DNA of 64,000 nucleotides from Ryuthela nishihirai (GCA_038380435.1 JAWZYU010000018.1:51919751-51983750), one strand, 5' to 3'; shown: positions 1-11,023, counted from the first letter of the stretch. Notes: generated by a model not told the origin, from the sequence alone. Program-made: numbers and translations.

Positions 1-319
1 AGCTGGGTCAGCGTTGAGATTTTTCTCCGCAAAATTCCCCGCCCTGTTCACGGTCTGTAGGGGACACCGATGGGCTTGGAAAGGGCACCGTCCGTCGGAT
101 GGGACGTTAAGCCGTGGCCCCGTGTGCGGGAAAGCCATACCCTGTGCACGTTAAAGAACACGCTGAATGGCCTTGACGGGAGGCTACCATCTGTCTTCCA
201 ACAGCTGTTTCAGTGGGTCTTCTCCCCCAACCTTCTCTGATCCTTCGGGGTTCATGTGACTTGGCCATTTAGCCCATGGTGTGCAAAAAAGTGCCGCTCA
301 GAGGTAAACAACCCAACCC
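1..319 (+). mobile_element. SINE-A copy, cut by window edge
   Basis: The copy starts inside the tRNA-like head, just after the B box, because the window begins here. The core (GGGACGTTAAGCCG, then GCACGTTAAAGAAC) and the 3' end CAGAGGTAAACAACCCAACCC are present. One A is missing in the terminal AAAACAACCC. Confidence 0.9.
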
Positions 320-1048
320 TTTACCTATATTTCATGAATTTTTCAGAAAGATTTTTAAAGACCTGTAAAACGGAGAGGGGAAATGTTATACTCCATTAAA
401 AATCCAGTCTCTTGCATCCCCTTTACATTTTTCCTGCTCGACTGTGTTTCTTGGCGTCCCTCCCCCTCGTTTTTTTCTAGATCTGATCCTGATCTCTATT
501 GGTTCTCTGTTAACAATAAGAGAATCTTTGTTAACAGGATACAGAATTCGTAAAGTATGGAGAGTATTTCGATGTTTCTTTATTGATTTTTATCAGTTGG
601 AAGAAAAGGAAATATTACAAGTGAACTGTTCCAGGCGAAACATCATTCTTGAATTTTTTTGCAATAAGTAACATAGTTATTGCAGAAAATGTGTTAAAAA
701 ATACGAACAATGTATTTATTATTTGTAAATTAAAATAAGAGATTCATGTTAAATGAAAGACGGATAATCAGAGAATTTTGCGAATATCCGGATAAAAAGC
801 CAGCACTTTTCCCACTGGTGTCACTTCAGAAGTTATTAGATTTGGTATCTATTCATACAAGCGAGTGCGAAAGAGAATTCTCACAAATGAATCTGATTAT
901 CACACCAACTAGTTTTTCTTGTTCAACTACTGTAGGTGGTGTTCCTGTTCCAACAACGGTCATCCGCTACAACTTCTCTGTTGTTTATGGGAATGGTTGG
1001 ATCTCCATCCACTTTTCAATCCAATGAAGTCGTCAACTCATGGATAGT
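320..1048. other. AT-rich spacer with a family C fragment
   Basis: No gene is supported. Positions about 335-490 match a dispersed repeat that I call family C, also at 18630, 25840 and 59740. Shared words include GAGAGGGGAAATGTTATA and TCTTGCATCCCCTTT. The rest is AT-rich unique-looking DNA. Two short open frames (444-671 and 746-1027) show no recognisable domain. Confidence 0.5.
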
Positions 1049-1060
1049 TCAAGGTCAGTG

Positions 1061-1443
1061 GGGGCGGGGTGGCTCAGTCGGTAGCGCGCCAGGCTCGTAA
1101 TCTGTAGTTCCCAGGTTCGAGTCCCAGCTGGGTCAGCGTTGAGATTTATCTCCGCAAAATTCTCCGCCCTGCCCACGGTCAGTAGGGGACACCGATGGGC
1201 TTGGAAAGGCCGCCGTCCGTCGGATGGGACGTTAAGCCGTGGCCCCGTGTGCGGGACAGCCATACCCTGTGCACGTTAAAGAACACTCTGGATGGCCTTG
1301 ACGGGAGGCTATCATCTGTCTCCCAACAGCTGTTCCAGTGGGTCCCCTCCCCCAACCTTCTCTGAGCCTTCGGGGTCCTTGTGACCTGGCCATTTAGCCC
1401 ATGGTGTGCAAAAAAGTGCCGCTCAGAGGTAAAACAACCCAAC
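1061..1443 (+). mobile_element. SINE-A, full length, young
   Basis: A complete copy from the G-rich 5' end through the A box (TGGCTCAGTCGG), B box (GGTTCGAGTCC) and core to the AACCC tail. It is flanked by a perfect 12 bp TSD, TCAAGGTCAGTG, at 1049-1060 and 1444-1455. This marks a recent target-primed insertion. Confidence 0.95.
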
Positions 1444-1455
1444 TCAAGGTCAGTG

Positions 1456-1951
1456 GCAAATAAAAGTAAAAGCAGGAAATACCTTACCAAAGTAAATACA
1501 ATGTTGGAAACATTCTCTGGAATTTATTGTAAGAATTGCTTTTTTATTTTTAAAATTGAGACACGTTCCCCGGCCTTCTTTAATTTAATAACAATAATCT
1601 AATCTTTATTCTTATTTTAGTTATATAAAAATGCTTAAATAAATAATCAGCAAAGCCAGCATCTGCTTACAGCAGGGAAGAAGAATGAAGATCATTACAT
1701 GGAAATGCAGATAGTTTAGAACAATGCCATCAAATACTTAATTCTACTGAAGTGAAATTTCAGTGGAAGCTCTATTGTAGTGATTTAATTTTTTATATTG
1801 ATTTTAATTTGGTATATCGATAGTTTAACAGGTTTTAAAATTATAGTGTGTCGAAAATTGGAACTAGGAATTTGTTAGTTTTTCGTTTCTTAGAAAGTTT
1901 GAAGATCCCCAAAGCCTAAAGTGATGTTTGCTATCAGCTAATCGCTGAAGT
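1456..1951. other. AT-rich spacer
   Basis: I see no gene, repeat or RNA structure that I can support in this stretch. Confidence 0.4.
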
Positions 1952-1962
1952 CTTCGATGATG

Positions 1963-2346
1963 GGTTGGGTTGTTTTACCTCTGAGCGGCACTTTTTTGCA
2001 CACCATGGGTTAAATGGCCAGGTCACATGGACCCCGAAGGCTCAGAGAAGGTTGGGGGAGGGGACCCACTGGAACAGCTGTTGGGAGACAGATGGTAGCC
2101 TCCCGTCAAGGCCATCCAGCGTGTTCTTTAACGTGCACATGGTATGACTCTCCCGCACACGGGGGCACTGTTAACATCTCATCCGACGGACGGCGGCCTT
2201 TCCAAGCCCATCGGTGTCCCCTACTGACCGTGGGCAGGGCGGGGAATTTTGCGGAGATAAATCTCAAGGTTGACCCAGCTGAGACTCGAACCTGGGAACT
2301 ACAGATTACGAGCCTGGCGCGCTACCGACTGAGCCACCCCCGCCCC
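1963..2346 (-). mobile_element. SINE-A, full length, young
   Basis: A complete inverted copy. A perfect TSD, CTTCGATGATG, lies at 1952-1962 and 2347-2357. One core position differs from most copies (the GGCTTAACGTC region reads TGTTAACATC). Confidence 0.95.
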
Positions 2347-2357
2347 CTTCGATGATG

Positions 2358-3229
2358 CGATTATCCTATGGAATCATTAAGTTTTCAAACAAACTGCCGC
2401 TCCAACAAATGTACACGAAAGAGAATTGCTGTAACAGTCTGCATTTGATGTCTAATAGTTGAAACTTATAACTTGAATGCACGTGTAAGAAAGAGGAACA
2501 GAGCCTTAAAACTATAAAGGAAACAACTCAGTGTTGTGAAAATTTCAAACCTGCGAAAGTTATTTCGGTATAGTTCCGAAACTTGTCAGCAAACTCAGGG
2601 GACAGACTTAAGCAGAGAGATGCTGAAGAAGAAGCGCAAGAGGAAAGTGGTTGGACCTAAGGCTACACTCTTGCTGCCAGCCCTGCCCATCGACCGCAGA
2701 GCGTGGTGTTCGTGCGCTAAGCTAATTAGTCCGTCTCCCTAATCAGGCTGCGTCCAGTGGTGGACCTGTGGCACGTGCCGTGGGCAGTGGGCGCGGCTAG
2801 ACACACTGTTTGGGTAGATAATGTAATTAAAGGGTTGCACAGATGGATTAGCTGGATTTCTGGAGTCTGCTCAAAGTCCATGAATGTATGAGAAAAATAA
2901 GCTGACTCGTTAAGATTTATGGCTACGTCATATTTCATGGTTTTCAGTATTTCCTTTGTATTGTTACGTGCATAAGTTTTAATCCTTGACTTAGATATTC
3001 GCTCTTTTTTTTGTGTATGCTTAATCACCAGTGAAAATTCAGTCTGATTCCATTACTCCCAGTGAGGCACGTAAACAGCGGATTGGTTCCTTTCCCTTCC
3101 CCGTCATTCGAAATTCGGACTTTAAAAATTAAGATTAAAGAAAGAAATTTTTTGTTTGTATTTACTTATTTTTAAAAGATTTATTTTTGCATTAAACGTA
3201 AGCATATACTTTATCGGCAGCATATAATT
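2358..3229. other. Unique DNA with a small GC-richer patch
   Basis: Positions about 2600-2830 are GC- and CpG-richer than their surroundings. They contain an open frame (2536-2742, +) with a basic run KKKRKRK. No domain, splice context or relative is recognisable, so I do not call a gene. The remainder is AT-rich. Confidence 0.35.
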
Positions 3230-3587
3230 GTTACCTTTGAGTGGCACTTTTTTTGCAGACAATGGGCTAAATGGCCTGGTAGCAAAGACTCCGAGAAGGT
3301 TGGGGAGACCCATTGAAAAGCTGTTGGGAAATAGATGGTAGCTTCCCGTCAAGGTCATCCGCATGTTCTTTAACGTGTATAGGAATGGTTATGACTCTCC
3401 TGAACGCGGGGCCACAGCTTAACGTCTCATCCGACGGACGGTGGCGTTTCCAAGCCCATCAGTGTCCCTTATTGACTGAGGACAGGGAGTTTTGCGGAGA
3501 TAAATCTAAACGTTTGCCCAGCTGGGACTCGAACCTGGGAACTGCAGATTATGAGCCTGGTGCTACCGATTGAGTCACCCCCGCCCC
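3230..3587 (-). mobile_element. SINE-A, old diverged copy
   Basis: The inverted copy keeps the 3' end (TTACCTTTGAGTGGCAC), core and tRNA-like head, but carries many substitutions and small deletions. No TSD is visible. Confidence 0.8.
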
Positions 3588-3616
3588 ATAAAATAAGATA
3601 TCGCCGTCTATATATA

Positions 3617-3636
3617 TTTTGTGTGTGTGTGTGTGT
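3617..3636. repeat. GT microsatellite
   Basis: A short alternating GT tract separating two diverged SINE-A copies. Confidence 0.8.
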
Positions 3637-3649
3637 AGAGGGGGGCGCC

Positions 3650-3818
3650 CTCTGTCAGAAAGGAGGCACCAATGGTCTTAGAATGGTCTCCGTTCGTAGG
3701 ATGTGACGTTAAGCCGTGGCCACGAGTATAGGAGAGACATACACAGTGCACGTTAAGCAACACGCTGGGTGGCTTTCATCTGTCTCTTAACAGCTGTTCA
3801 GTGGGTCCTCTTCCCTCA
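3650..3818 (+). mobile_element. SINE-A, old copy, 5' part of a split copy
   Basis: A diverged core and middle region reads up to GGGTCCTCTTCCCTCAG, where a young SINE-A has inserted. Its 3' remainder is visible at about 4210-4255 (a CTTCTGTGAGACTG stretch and a TTTAGTCCATTG stretch). Confidence 0.7.
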
Positions 3819-4199
3819 GGGGCGGGGGTGGCTCAGTCGGTAGCGCCCCAGGCTCGTAATCTATAGTTCCCAGGTTCGAGTCTCAGCTGGGTCAGCGTTA
3901 AGATTTATCTCCACATAACTCCTCGACTACCCACAGTCGGTAGGGGACACCGATGGGTTTGGAAAGGCTGCCGTCCGTCGGATGGGACGTTAATCCGTGG
4001 CCCCGTGTGTAGGAGAGCCATACCCTGTGAACGTTAAAGAACACACTGGATGGCTTTGACGGGAGGCCACCATCTGTCTCCCAACAGCCGTTCCAGTAGG
4101 TCCCCTCCCCCAACCTTCTCTGAGCCTTCGGGGTCCATGTGACCTGGCTATTTAGCCCATGGTGTGTAAAAAAGTGCCGCTCAGAGGTAAAACAACCCA
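3819..4199 (+). mobile_element. SINE-A, full length, nested in older SINE-A
   Basis: A complete copy flanked by CTTCCCTCAG and CTTCCCTTAG, a 10 bp TSD with one mismatch. It landed in the CT-rich 3' part of an older SINE-A. Confidence 0.9.
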
Positions 4200-4209
4200 C
4201 TTCCCTTAG

Positions 4210-4256
4210 TCTTCTGTGAGACTGAAACCTTTTAGTCCATTGCGAGCAGAAGAAAA
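4210..4256 (+). mobile_element. SINE-A, 3' remainder of split old copy
   Basis: Continues the copy at 3650-3818 after the nested insertion. Homology is weak and fades after about 45 bp. Confidence 0.45.
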
Positions 4257-4664
4257 ATTGTCTTCCTGTTCTTCTGAAGACCTGGAATTTTTTGTTTTTA
4301 GACATAAATTAAACATTTTTTTTGCGTTGGCTAGATATAGATAAAATATTACGATTCGCACTATAACGAATCACCCCAAACATGTAATTCCGCCCTCTAA
4401 AGGAGGAAAAATTCGAAAATTCAAAAATTTAAACGAATATTGCAAATGATGCTTTATGATAGAATTCTGAAATTTTTAACAGTGGAATGTGACATTCATC
4501 AAGATTCCACCGGCAACAATGAAGTGATCCCTTATGCCCAGGGTGGATGGGAAACGCAAAAGTTTCATTTTTAAGAGATAATTGGAAAACTCTTTTTCAG
4601 TAGGATTGGTACTGAGGAGGAGATATTATTATTCGCATTTTTAAGATCCTTAGATAGTTTTAAT
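4257..4664. other. AT-rich spacer with possible family D remnant
   Basis: No gene is seen. The motif AAATATTACGATTCGCA near 4346 recurs near 49788 and, diverged, near 51830, so a dispersed repeat (family D) may reach here. Confidence 0.3.
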
Positions 4665-4676
4665 TTACATCGTTAG

Positions 4677-5061
4677 GTTGGGTTGTTTTACCTCTGAGCG
4701 GCACTTTTTTGCACACCATGGGCTAAATGGCCAGGTCACATTGACCCCGAAGGCTCAGAGAAGGTTGGGGGAGGGGACCCACTGGAACAGCTGTTGGGAG
4801 ACAGATGGTAGCCTCCCGACAAGGCCATCCAGCATGTTATTTAACATGCACAGGGTATGGCTCTCCCGCACACGGGGCCACTTCTTAACGTCCCATCCGA
4901 CGGACGGCGGCCTTTCCAAGCCCATCGGTGTCCCCTACTGACCGTGGGCAGAGCGGGGAATTTTGCGGAGATAAATCTCAACGCTGACCCAGCTGGGACT
5001 CGAACCTGGGAACTACAGATTACGAGCCTGGCGCGCTACCGATTGAGCCACCCCTGCCTCC
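4677..5061 (-). mobile_element. SINE-A, full length, young
   Basis: A complete inverted copy. The TSD is TTACATCGTTAG (4665-4676) against TTACGTCGTTAG (5062-5073), with one mismatch. Confidence 0.95.
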
Positions 5062-5073
5062 TTACGTCGTTAG

Positions 5074-5811
5074 AGATCCCTAAATTTGGAAACGGCAAAA
5101 ACTTTTAAAGAATGTTGCAAATGATCTGTTTAGGGTAAAAATTTATAGTTTCGTTGCTGGAGTGTCAAGGGATATTTTGCTGAGAACAATCTGCCTCCCT
5201 TTCTCAGAGGAGTGGTGAGAATAGCAACTTTATAAACCGAAGGATCAAAAATACTTTTTTCTAGGGTATAAGCATTAATAAAATATTACTGTTCGAATTA
5301 AAACTTTAAAGGAGTTAAAAAGTAGGTAAACGAAAAACTTCATTATATTTGAAAACGAGATTCCTATGCGAGCCAAAGACGATATGCGTTCTTCTAGATT
5401 TTTTTCTTTTATTTTGGGCTCCCTCACTGAAATTTTGCTTACCATGCTCACTCCCCAGAAACTTTTTTGGCTATATGTCGCTTTCAAATAGTTATAAATA
5501 TTTCTAATGATTTCTGTTCTTAAAAGACTTTAGATTAATCTAACCATTCTTGCAGCGTATTCAATTTTAAATCTTAAAAGCACCGGATGATTTTTCTGAA
5601 ACTAACATTAAATCTCTTTCAAATGATTTCTAAATAAACATTTTATGATTCATAAAATATTTCGTTACAAAATGTAAAGTTTTGAATCACAAGACAGCCA
5701 CACTTGGGATTCAGCTAGAACTGGTTGATTTGGGCGACAGTCCCCGACGAATTCTACTAACATGATTTCGGTTTACACACGATTTTTAAAATAGGGCTCA
5801 TTTTCGACCAA
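5074..5811. other. AT-rich spacer
   Basis: No supported gene. The antisense open frame at 5275-5487 has no recognisable domain and typical AT-rich chance composition. Confidence 0.4.
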
Positions 5812-5823
5812 CACGTCGTTCGG

Positions 5824-6208
5824 GTTGGGTTGTTTTACCTCTGAGCGGCACTTTTTTGCACACCATGGGCTAAATGGTCAGGTCACATGGACCCCGAAGG
5901 CTCAGAGTATATTTTGGGGAGGAGACCCACTGGAAAAGCTGTTGGGAGACAGATGGTAGCCCCCCGTCAAGGCCATCCAGCGTGTTCTTTAACGTGCACA
6001 GGGTATGGCTCTCCCGCACACGGAGCCACGGCTTAACGTCCCATCCGACGGACGGCGGCCTTTCCAAGCCCATCGGTGTCCCCTACTGACCGTGGGCAGG
6101 GCGGGGAATTTTGCGGAAATAAATCTCAACGCTGACCTAGCTGGTACTCGAACCTGGGAACTACAGATTACGAGTCTGGTGCGCTACCGACTGAGCCACC
6201 CCCGCCCC
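5824..6208 (-). mobile_element. SINE-A, full length, young
   Basis: An inverted complete copy with a perfect 12 bp TSD CACGTCGTTCGG at 5812-5823 and 6209-6220. A few substitutions lie in the 3' half (GAGTATATTTTGGGG in place of the usual GAGAAGGTTGGGG). Confidence 0.95.
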
Positions 6209-6317
6209 CACGTCGTTCGGTTTAACGCGATTTTTTTTACTATTTCTCTACGTTTCTTTGTATTTTTGGATTTGCCGTATTTACCTTGGAGTATTTCCTT
6301 GTTTCACCTATTTTTGT

Positions 6318-6590
6318 GTCAGTAGGGGACACCGATGGGCTTGGAAAGGCCGCCGTCCGTCGGATGGGACGTTAAGCCGTGGCCCCGTGTGCGGGAGAGC
6401 CATACCCTGTGCACGTTAAAGAACACTCTGGATGGCCTTGACGGGAGGCTACCATCTGTCTCCCAACAGCTGTTCCAGTGTGTCCCCTCCCCCAACCTTC
6501 TCTGAGCCTTCGAGGTCCATGTGACCTGGCCATTTAGCCCATGGTGTGCAAAAAAGTGCCGCTCAGAGATAAAACAACCCAAAACAAACA
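6318..6590 (+). mobile_element. SINE-A, 5'-truncated
   Basis: The copy begins at GTCAGTAGGGGACACC, so the whole tRNA-like head is missing. It still has a TSD: ACCTATTTTTGT (6306-6317) against ACCTATCTTTGT (6591-6602). A 5' truncation with a TSD is typical of incomplete reverse transcription in LINE-type mobilisation. Confidence 0.9.
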
Positions 6591-6602
6591 ACCTATCTTT
6601 GT

Positions 6603-7203
6603 CCATACTTTAAGAACTTCCAAAAATATTTTTCACATTTCTCTATGCAAATTAGTGTGTTTAAACAGCTGTCACATGTAATCTCTTCGTAAATAATAGA
6701 GTTCATTTTAATTGTCGTCGACCGATGACAATGTAAGCTTATGTAATTCTCCCTGATTCTTTATAGATGTAATTGTCGCTTGCAGAATAGAAATGATTGT
6801 TAGCATAGAGTTTGTCGTTTTCATTATTCGACAATAATTTTAACAACAATCAATTTCCAATTTTTAGTTTTTATTACTAGAAAATCGTCTATGTATACAA
6901 TTTCATTTTATTAAAATAAAACTGCATTGAACTTTTTTTGTTTCTACCTTTATCATAATTTTTTTTCTGAAAAAAAAATGACTCACACATAATGAAATAT
7001 AAATAAACGGATAAAAAATACAAAACATAAATCAAACTATATATATTTATATACCAATCAGATTAGGATTCTGGAAACCATTCCTTCTATTTACATTGTT
7101 TCTTATTAGGAATTTGTATCATGCTAATACGATTTCACCGTACACGAATTTTTTGAAGAACGCATCTATCGTGTTAGTCGGGGACGGGGAGTACTCTGAA
7201 ATC
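6603..7203. other. Very AT-rich spacer
   Basis: Long A and T runs. No gene or repeat is recognised. Confidence 0.4.
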
Positions 7204-7546
7204 AGAGTTGGGTTCGATTGTTTTACCTCTGAGCGGCACTTATTTTGTACACAATGAGCTAAATGACCAGGTCACGAGGACTCAGAGAACGCAGAGAATA
7301 TTGGGGGAAGGGGACGCTCTGGACATCTGTTAGGAGACAGTGATACCTTCCGTCAAGCCACCCACTGTGTTCTTTAACGTGCATAGGTTATGGCTCTCCC
7401 GCACACGGAACCACGTCTTTACGTCCCATCCGATGGACGGCATCCTTTCAAATCCATTGGTGTTCCTTTCTGAGGAGGGCAGAGTGGGAATTTAGCGGAG
7501 ATAAATCTCGACGCGGGCCCAAATGGGACGAACCATCGAACTTGGG
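7204..7546 (-). mobile_element. SINE-A, old copy, main part
   Basis: A diverged inverted copy interrupted exactly in its tRNA-like head by the next SINE-A. The rest of the head lies at 7955-7993. Confidence 0.8.
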
Positions 7547-7943
7547 TTGGGTTGTTTTACCTCTGAGCGGCACTTTTTTGTATAATTTTGTATAATTTTT
7601 TGTGTAAATGGTCAGGTCACATAGATCCCGAAGGCTCAGAGAAGGTTGGGGGATTGGACCCACTGGAACAGCTGTTTGGAGACAGATGGTAGCCTCCCGT
7701 CAAAGCCATGCAGCGTGTTCTTTAACGTGCACAAGGTATAGTTCTCTAGCACACGGGACCACGGATTAACGTGCCATTCGACGGACGGCGGCCTTTACCA
7801 AGCCCATCGGTGTCCCCTACTGACCGTAGGCAGGGCGGGGAATTTTGCAGAGATAAATCTCAACACTGACCCAGCTGGGACTCGAACCTGGGAACTACAA
7901 ATTACGAGCCTGACGCGCTACCGAAAGAGTCACCCCCGTCCCC
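7547..7943 (-). mobile_element. SINE-A, full length, nested in older SINE-A
   Basis: An inverted copy with TSD TCGAACTTGGG at 7536-7546 and 7944-7954. The duplicated bases belong to the B-box region of the host copy. Near 7585 the spacer after the GCACTTTTTTG motif has a TATAATTTTG duplication. Confidence 0.9.
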
Positions 7944-7954
7944 TCGAACTTGGG

Positions 7955-7993
7955 AACTGCATATTACGATCCCGTCGCGCTCCACTGAGCTGA
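7955..7993 (-). mobile_element. SINE-A, head remnant of split old copy
   Basis: GGGAACTGCATATTACGA and the following bases continue the copy at 7204-7546 through its anticodon-arm-like segment to the 5' end. Confidence 0.7.
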
Positions 7994-8437
7994 AATCCAA
8001 AGTGTTAGTTTCGTTTCTGCAGCACAACCTCACGCGTTTCAAAGAATGTAAGCTTATTTGATGAGGAAATATTTCACCATTGTCGTGCTGTGTGGAATCC
8101 GCTCGAGATCCACTTAGTCATCAAAGGGATTATTTGTAATTCTGGATGATCTCTACAGCACGAGGAGCTTGAGCAGAGATTTATTGCTATTATTAGCTTG
8201 GGGCAGTAAAAGGCGAAATTTTCCTCCGATTACTCAAGATAATAATCTCTGAGTTTATTGTTTCTCAGAATGGTTTTCATTATACGGCTCAGGATAACCA
8301 TTGGCAGGCTTATTGTTTCTAAGTCAGGTTTTCATCGTATTTATTCATGGCCATCATTAGCAGGCTAATTGCTTCTCAGATGAGATTATCAAGGGACGTA
8401 TAATGAGAATCCGTGCAATAAGAACTCTTTACGTTCA
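7994..8437. other. Spacer with weak internal repetition
   Basis: Similar words recur around 8270-8390 (GGTTTTCAT, GCAGGCT and TTGTTTCT/ATTGCTTCT). No coding signal. Confidence 0.3.
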
Positions 8438-8670
8438 GGATCATTGCAAAAGAACTTGTCGCTCAAAAAACGAATCATTAATATACTAAATCTTTCTCAT
8501 TTCTTACTCTTTCTTTTATGACCAAACAATTTTAGGTGCTTATTAACTAAACGTTTTGGCAAATCAGAAAAGTCATTATTTGTTTTTTTTAATTAAGAAT
8601 AGTTTCTTGAATCCCTAAGAATAGAGTTCATTACTCATTAGAATATATATATTTTCGTTTTTAAGCACAG
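8438..8670 (+). repeat. Dispersed repeat, family E copy 1
   Basis: Matches 62672-62845 over about 170-200 bp in the same orientation. Shared words include GAACTTGT, AATATACTAAATCT/AATATACTGAATCT, CATTTCTT, TGACCAAACA and TTTTAG. It has no coding capacity, and its class is unknown. Confidence 0.55.
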
Positions 8671-8801
8671 AAATTTTCCTCTCGCTTTTTAATAATCAAT
8701 CAATTAATCAATCAATTTTATTTCATCATCATATACAATTTATGACATAGAAAAATATGAGTGAACCAAAAAACCACATGGTTTGTCTGCGCCCCTAAAG
8801 G

Positions 8802-9187
8802 GGCGGGGGTGGCTCAGTCGGTAGCGCGCCAGGCTCGTAATCTGTAGTTCCCAGGTTCGAGTCCCAGCTGGGTCAGCGTTGAGATTTATCTCCGCAAAAT
8901 TCCCTGCCCTGTCCACGGTCAGTAGGGGACACCGATGGGCTTGGAAAGGCCGCCGTCCGTCGGATGGGACGTTAAGCCGTGGCCCCGTGTGCGGGAGAGC
9001 CATACCCTGTGCACGTTAAAGAACACGCTGGATGGTCTTGATGGGAGGCTACCATCTGCCTCCCAACAGCTGTTCCAGTGGATCCCCTCCCCCAACCTTC
9101 TATGAGACTTCGGGGTCCATGTGACCTGGCCATTTAGCCCATGGTGTGCAAAAAAGTGCCGCTCAGAGGTAAAACAATCCAATCCAA
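8802..9187 (+). mobile_element. SINE-A, full length, longest TSD
   Basis: A complete copy. The 16 bp TSD is TCTGCGCCCCTAAAGG (8786-8801) against TCTGCGCTCCTAAAGG (9188-9203). The tail reads ACAATCCAATCCAA, a variant of the usual AACCC units. Confidence 0.95.
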
Positions 9188-9382
9188 TCTGCGCTCCTAA
9201 AGGAAATTAATACAAAAATCCATAACGACTTACTCACTACAAAGATTACAAACAATATGTGGCATTTTTCCGATATATGTACACTGAATTTTCTTTCTTT
9301 CTTTTCCTTAGTGGTTCTTCACTAAGTTTGGATTGGACGGGCTTAGGTCTTTGAAGTAATGAACTGCCGATGACATCTGAGA

Positions 9383-9738
9383 GTTGGTTTGATTTACCTT
9401 TCAGCGGAACTATTTTGCACACCATGGGCTAAAAGGCCAGGTCAGAAGTACTCCTAAGGTTCAGAAAAGGTTGGGAGAAGTGACCTACTGGCAGCTCTTG
9501 TGAGACAAATGGTAGCCTCCGTCAAGGCCATGCAGCATATCCTTTAACGTGCAGAGGGTATGGCTCTCCCCATCTGACGAAGGTGGCCTTTCCAAGCCCA
9601 TCGGTGTCCTACTGACTGTGGGCAAGGCGGGAAGTTTTGAGCAGAGAAATCTTAACACTGACACAGCTGGGATTCGAACCTGGAACTACAGATTACGAGC
9701 CTGGCCAAATGCTGCCAAATGAGCCACCCTCGCATCTG
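9383..9738 (-). mobile_element. SINE-A, old copy
   Basis: A diverged inverted copy. The flanks TGACATCTGAGA and TGACATTTGAGA look like a TSD with one mismatch. Its 5' part plus flank is repeated immediately downstream. Confidence 0.8.
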
Positions 9739-9945
9739 ACATTTGAGAATTGCAGTAAAAGCGGTTCTCGATCGGTGTCCCCTACTGACCGTGGGCAAGG
9801 TGAGAAGTTTGGAGGAGAGAAATCTTAACGCTGACAGAACTGGGACTCGAACCTGGGAACTACAGTTTACGAGCCTGGCGTGCTGCCGACTGAGCCACCC
9901 TCGCCTCTGACATTTGAGAATTGCGGTAAAAGCGGTTCTCGATCA
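9600..9945. repeat. Tandem duplication of about 173 bp across a SINE-A end
   Basis: Unit 1 (about 9600-9772) runs from ATCGGTGTCC inside the SINE through its head into the flank TTGCAGTAAAAGCGGTTCTC. Unit 2 (about 9773-9945) repeats the same order and ends with the same flank (TTGCGGTAAAAGCGGTTCTC). Units differ by scattered substitutions. Confidence 0.8.
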
Positions 9946-10289
9946 TAGGAGAAATGGGCTTTGACATCAATTTGAAAAAAAAAACTTTAGTATGTTAATG
10001 TTTTTACCATTTGTGAGAAAATATTTACGAAAAGAATTAGCTTTAATTTCTTAAATAATCTTCACCTTATTATTAGAGTTTTACTTATTCTGTAGTAAAA
10101 GATCAAACAGAGAGAGAAAGAAGGAAGATTTCTATGAAAATTGGAAATTCCACCCCCCCCCTTCCTTCAATCTTTTGATTTTCTTAGATTATCTCAAGAT
10201 TAATTTTTTACAAGTTGTTATTTTGATTTGCTATTTGACACGACCCGCACTATGTATCTTACAGTACTGTTCATATTCTCCTAATACAG

Positions 10290-10409
10290 TATTATTGATT
10301 CTTATAGTATCCTCATTGTATATAATGATTGATTCTTATAGTATCCTCATTGTATATAATGATTGATTCTTATAGTATCCTCATTGTATATAATGATTGA
10401 TTCTTATAG
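10290..10409. repeat. 34 bp tandem repeat
   Basis: Three full units and one partial unit of a 34 bp motif (TTGATTCTTATAGTATCCTC followed by ATTGTATATAATGA). The last unit is cut at ATAGTA by the palindromic MITE, so the MITE may have inserted into this array. Confidence 0.85.
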
Positions 10410-10411
10410 TA

Positions 10412-11023
10412 CAGTCGCTCAAATAAATATCCGAACACTGTGGTTGATTACAGAATTCAAGAAAAATATCTGGCAATGATTATTTTAGAAATTAGTGATC
10501 TGGCAACCATCGTGTCACGTGACACGACGGTTGCCAGATCACTAATTTCTAAAAAAATCTGTGCCAGATATTTTTCCTGAATTCTGTAATCAACCATAGT
10601 GTTCGGATATTTTTTAATATATATATATAATGCGTATGAATATATAATGCAATGAATATGGAGCGTGTCCAGTTACCGTTCACAGTAAACTGGAGCGGTT
10701 GCGGTTAATGTTCACAGCACATTGGATCGTGTGAGCTCACAAAGACCTGGATCGTGTGGGCTCACTCACGGAAATATTGAGCGTGTGCAGTTACCGTTCA
10801 CAGCAAACTGGAGCGTGTGCAGTAACTGCACACGCTCCAGTTTGCTGTGAACGGTAACTGGGGCGTGTACAGTTGCTGTACACGCTCCAGATATTTTTCC
10901 TGAATTCTGTAATCACGTGACACGAAGGTTGCCAGATCACTAATTTCTAAAAAAGTCGGTGCCAGATATTTTTTCTGAATTCTGTAATCAACCATAGTGT
11001 TCGGATATTTATTTGAGCGACTG
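10412..11023 (+). mobile_element. Palindromic MITE, long form (612 bp)
   Basis: The ends are inverted repeats starting CAGTCGCTC and finishing GAGCGACTG, with TA on both sides (10410-10411 and 11024-11025). TA target sites and such ends are typical of non-autonomous Tc1/mariner elements. Inside are a short-form-like hairpin (to about 10610), an AT microsatellite and a GC-richer centre. The centre has a 73 bp palindrome at 10788-10860 and a smaller one at about 10861-10887. No coding sequence. Confidence 0.85.

Noticed and set aside
2536..2742. Open frame with a KKKRKRK nuclear-signal-like run
   Set aside because: Basic runs are common by chance in AAG-rich DNA, and no conserved domain or exon structure is visible.
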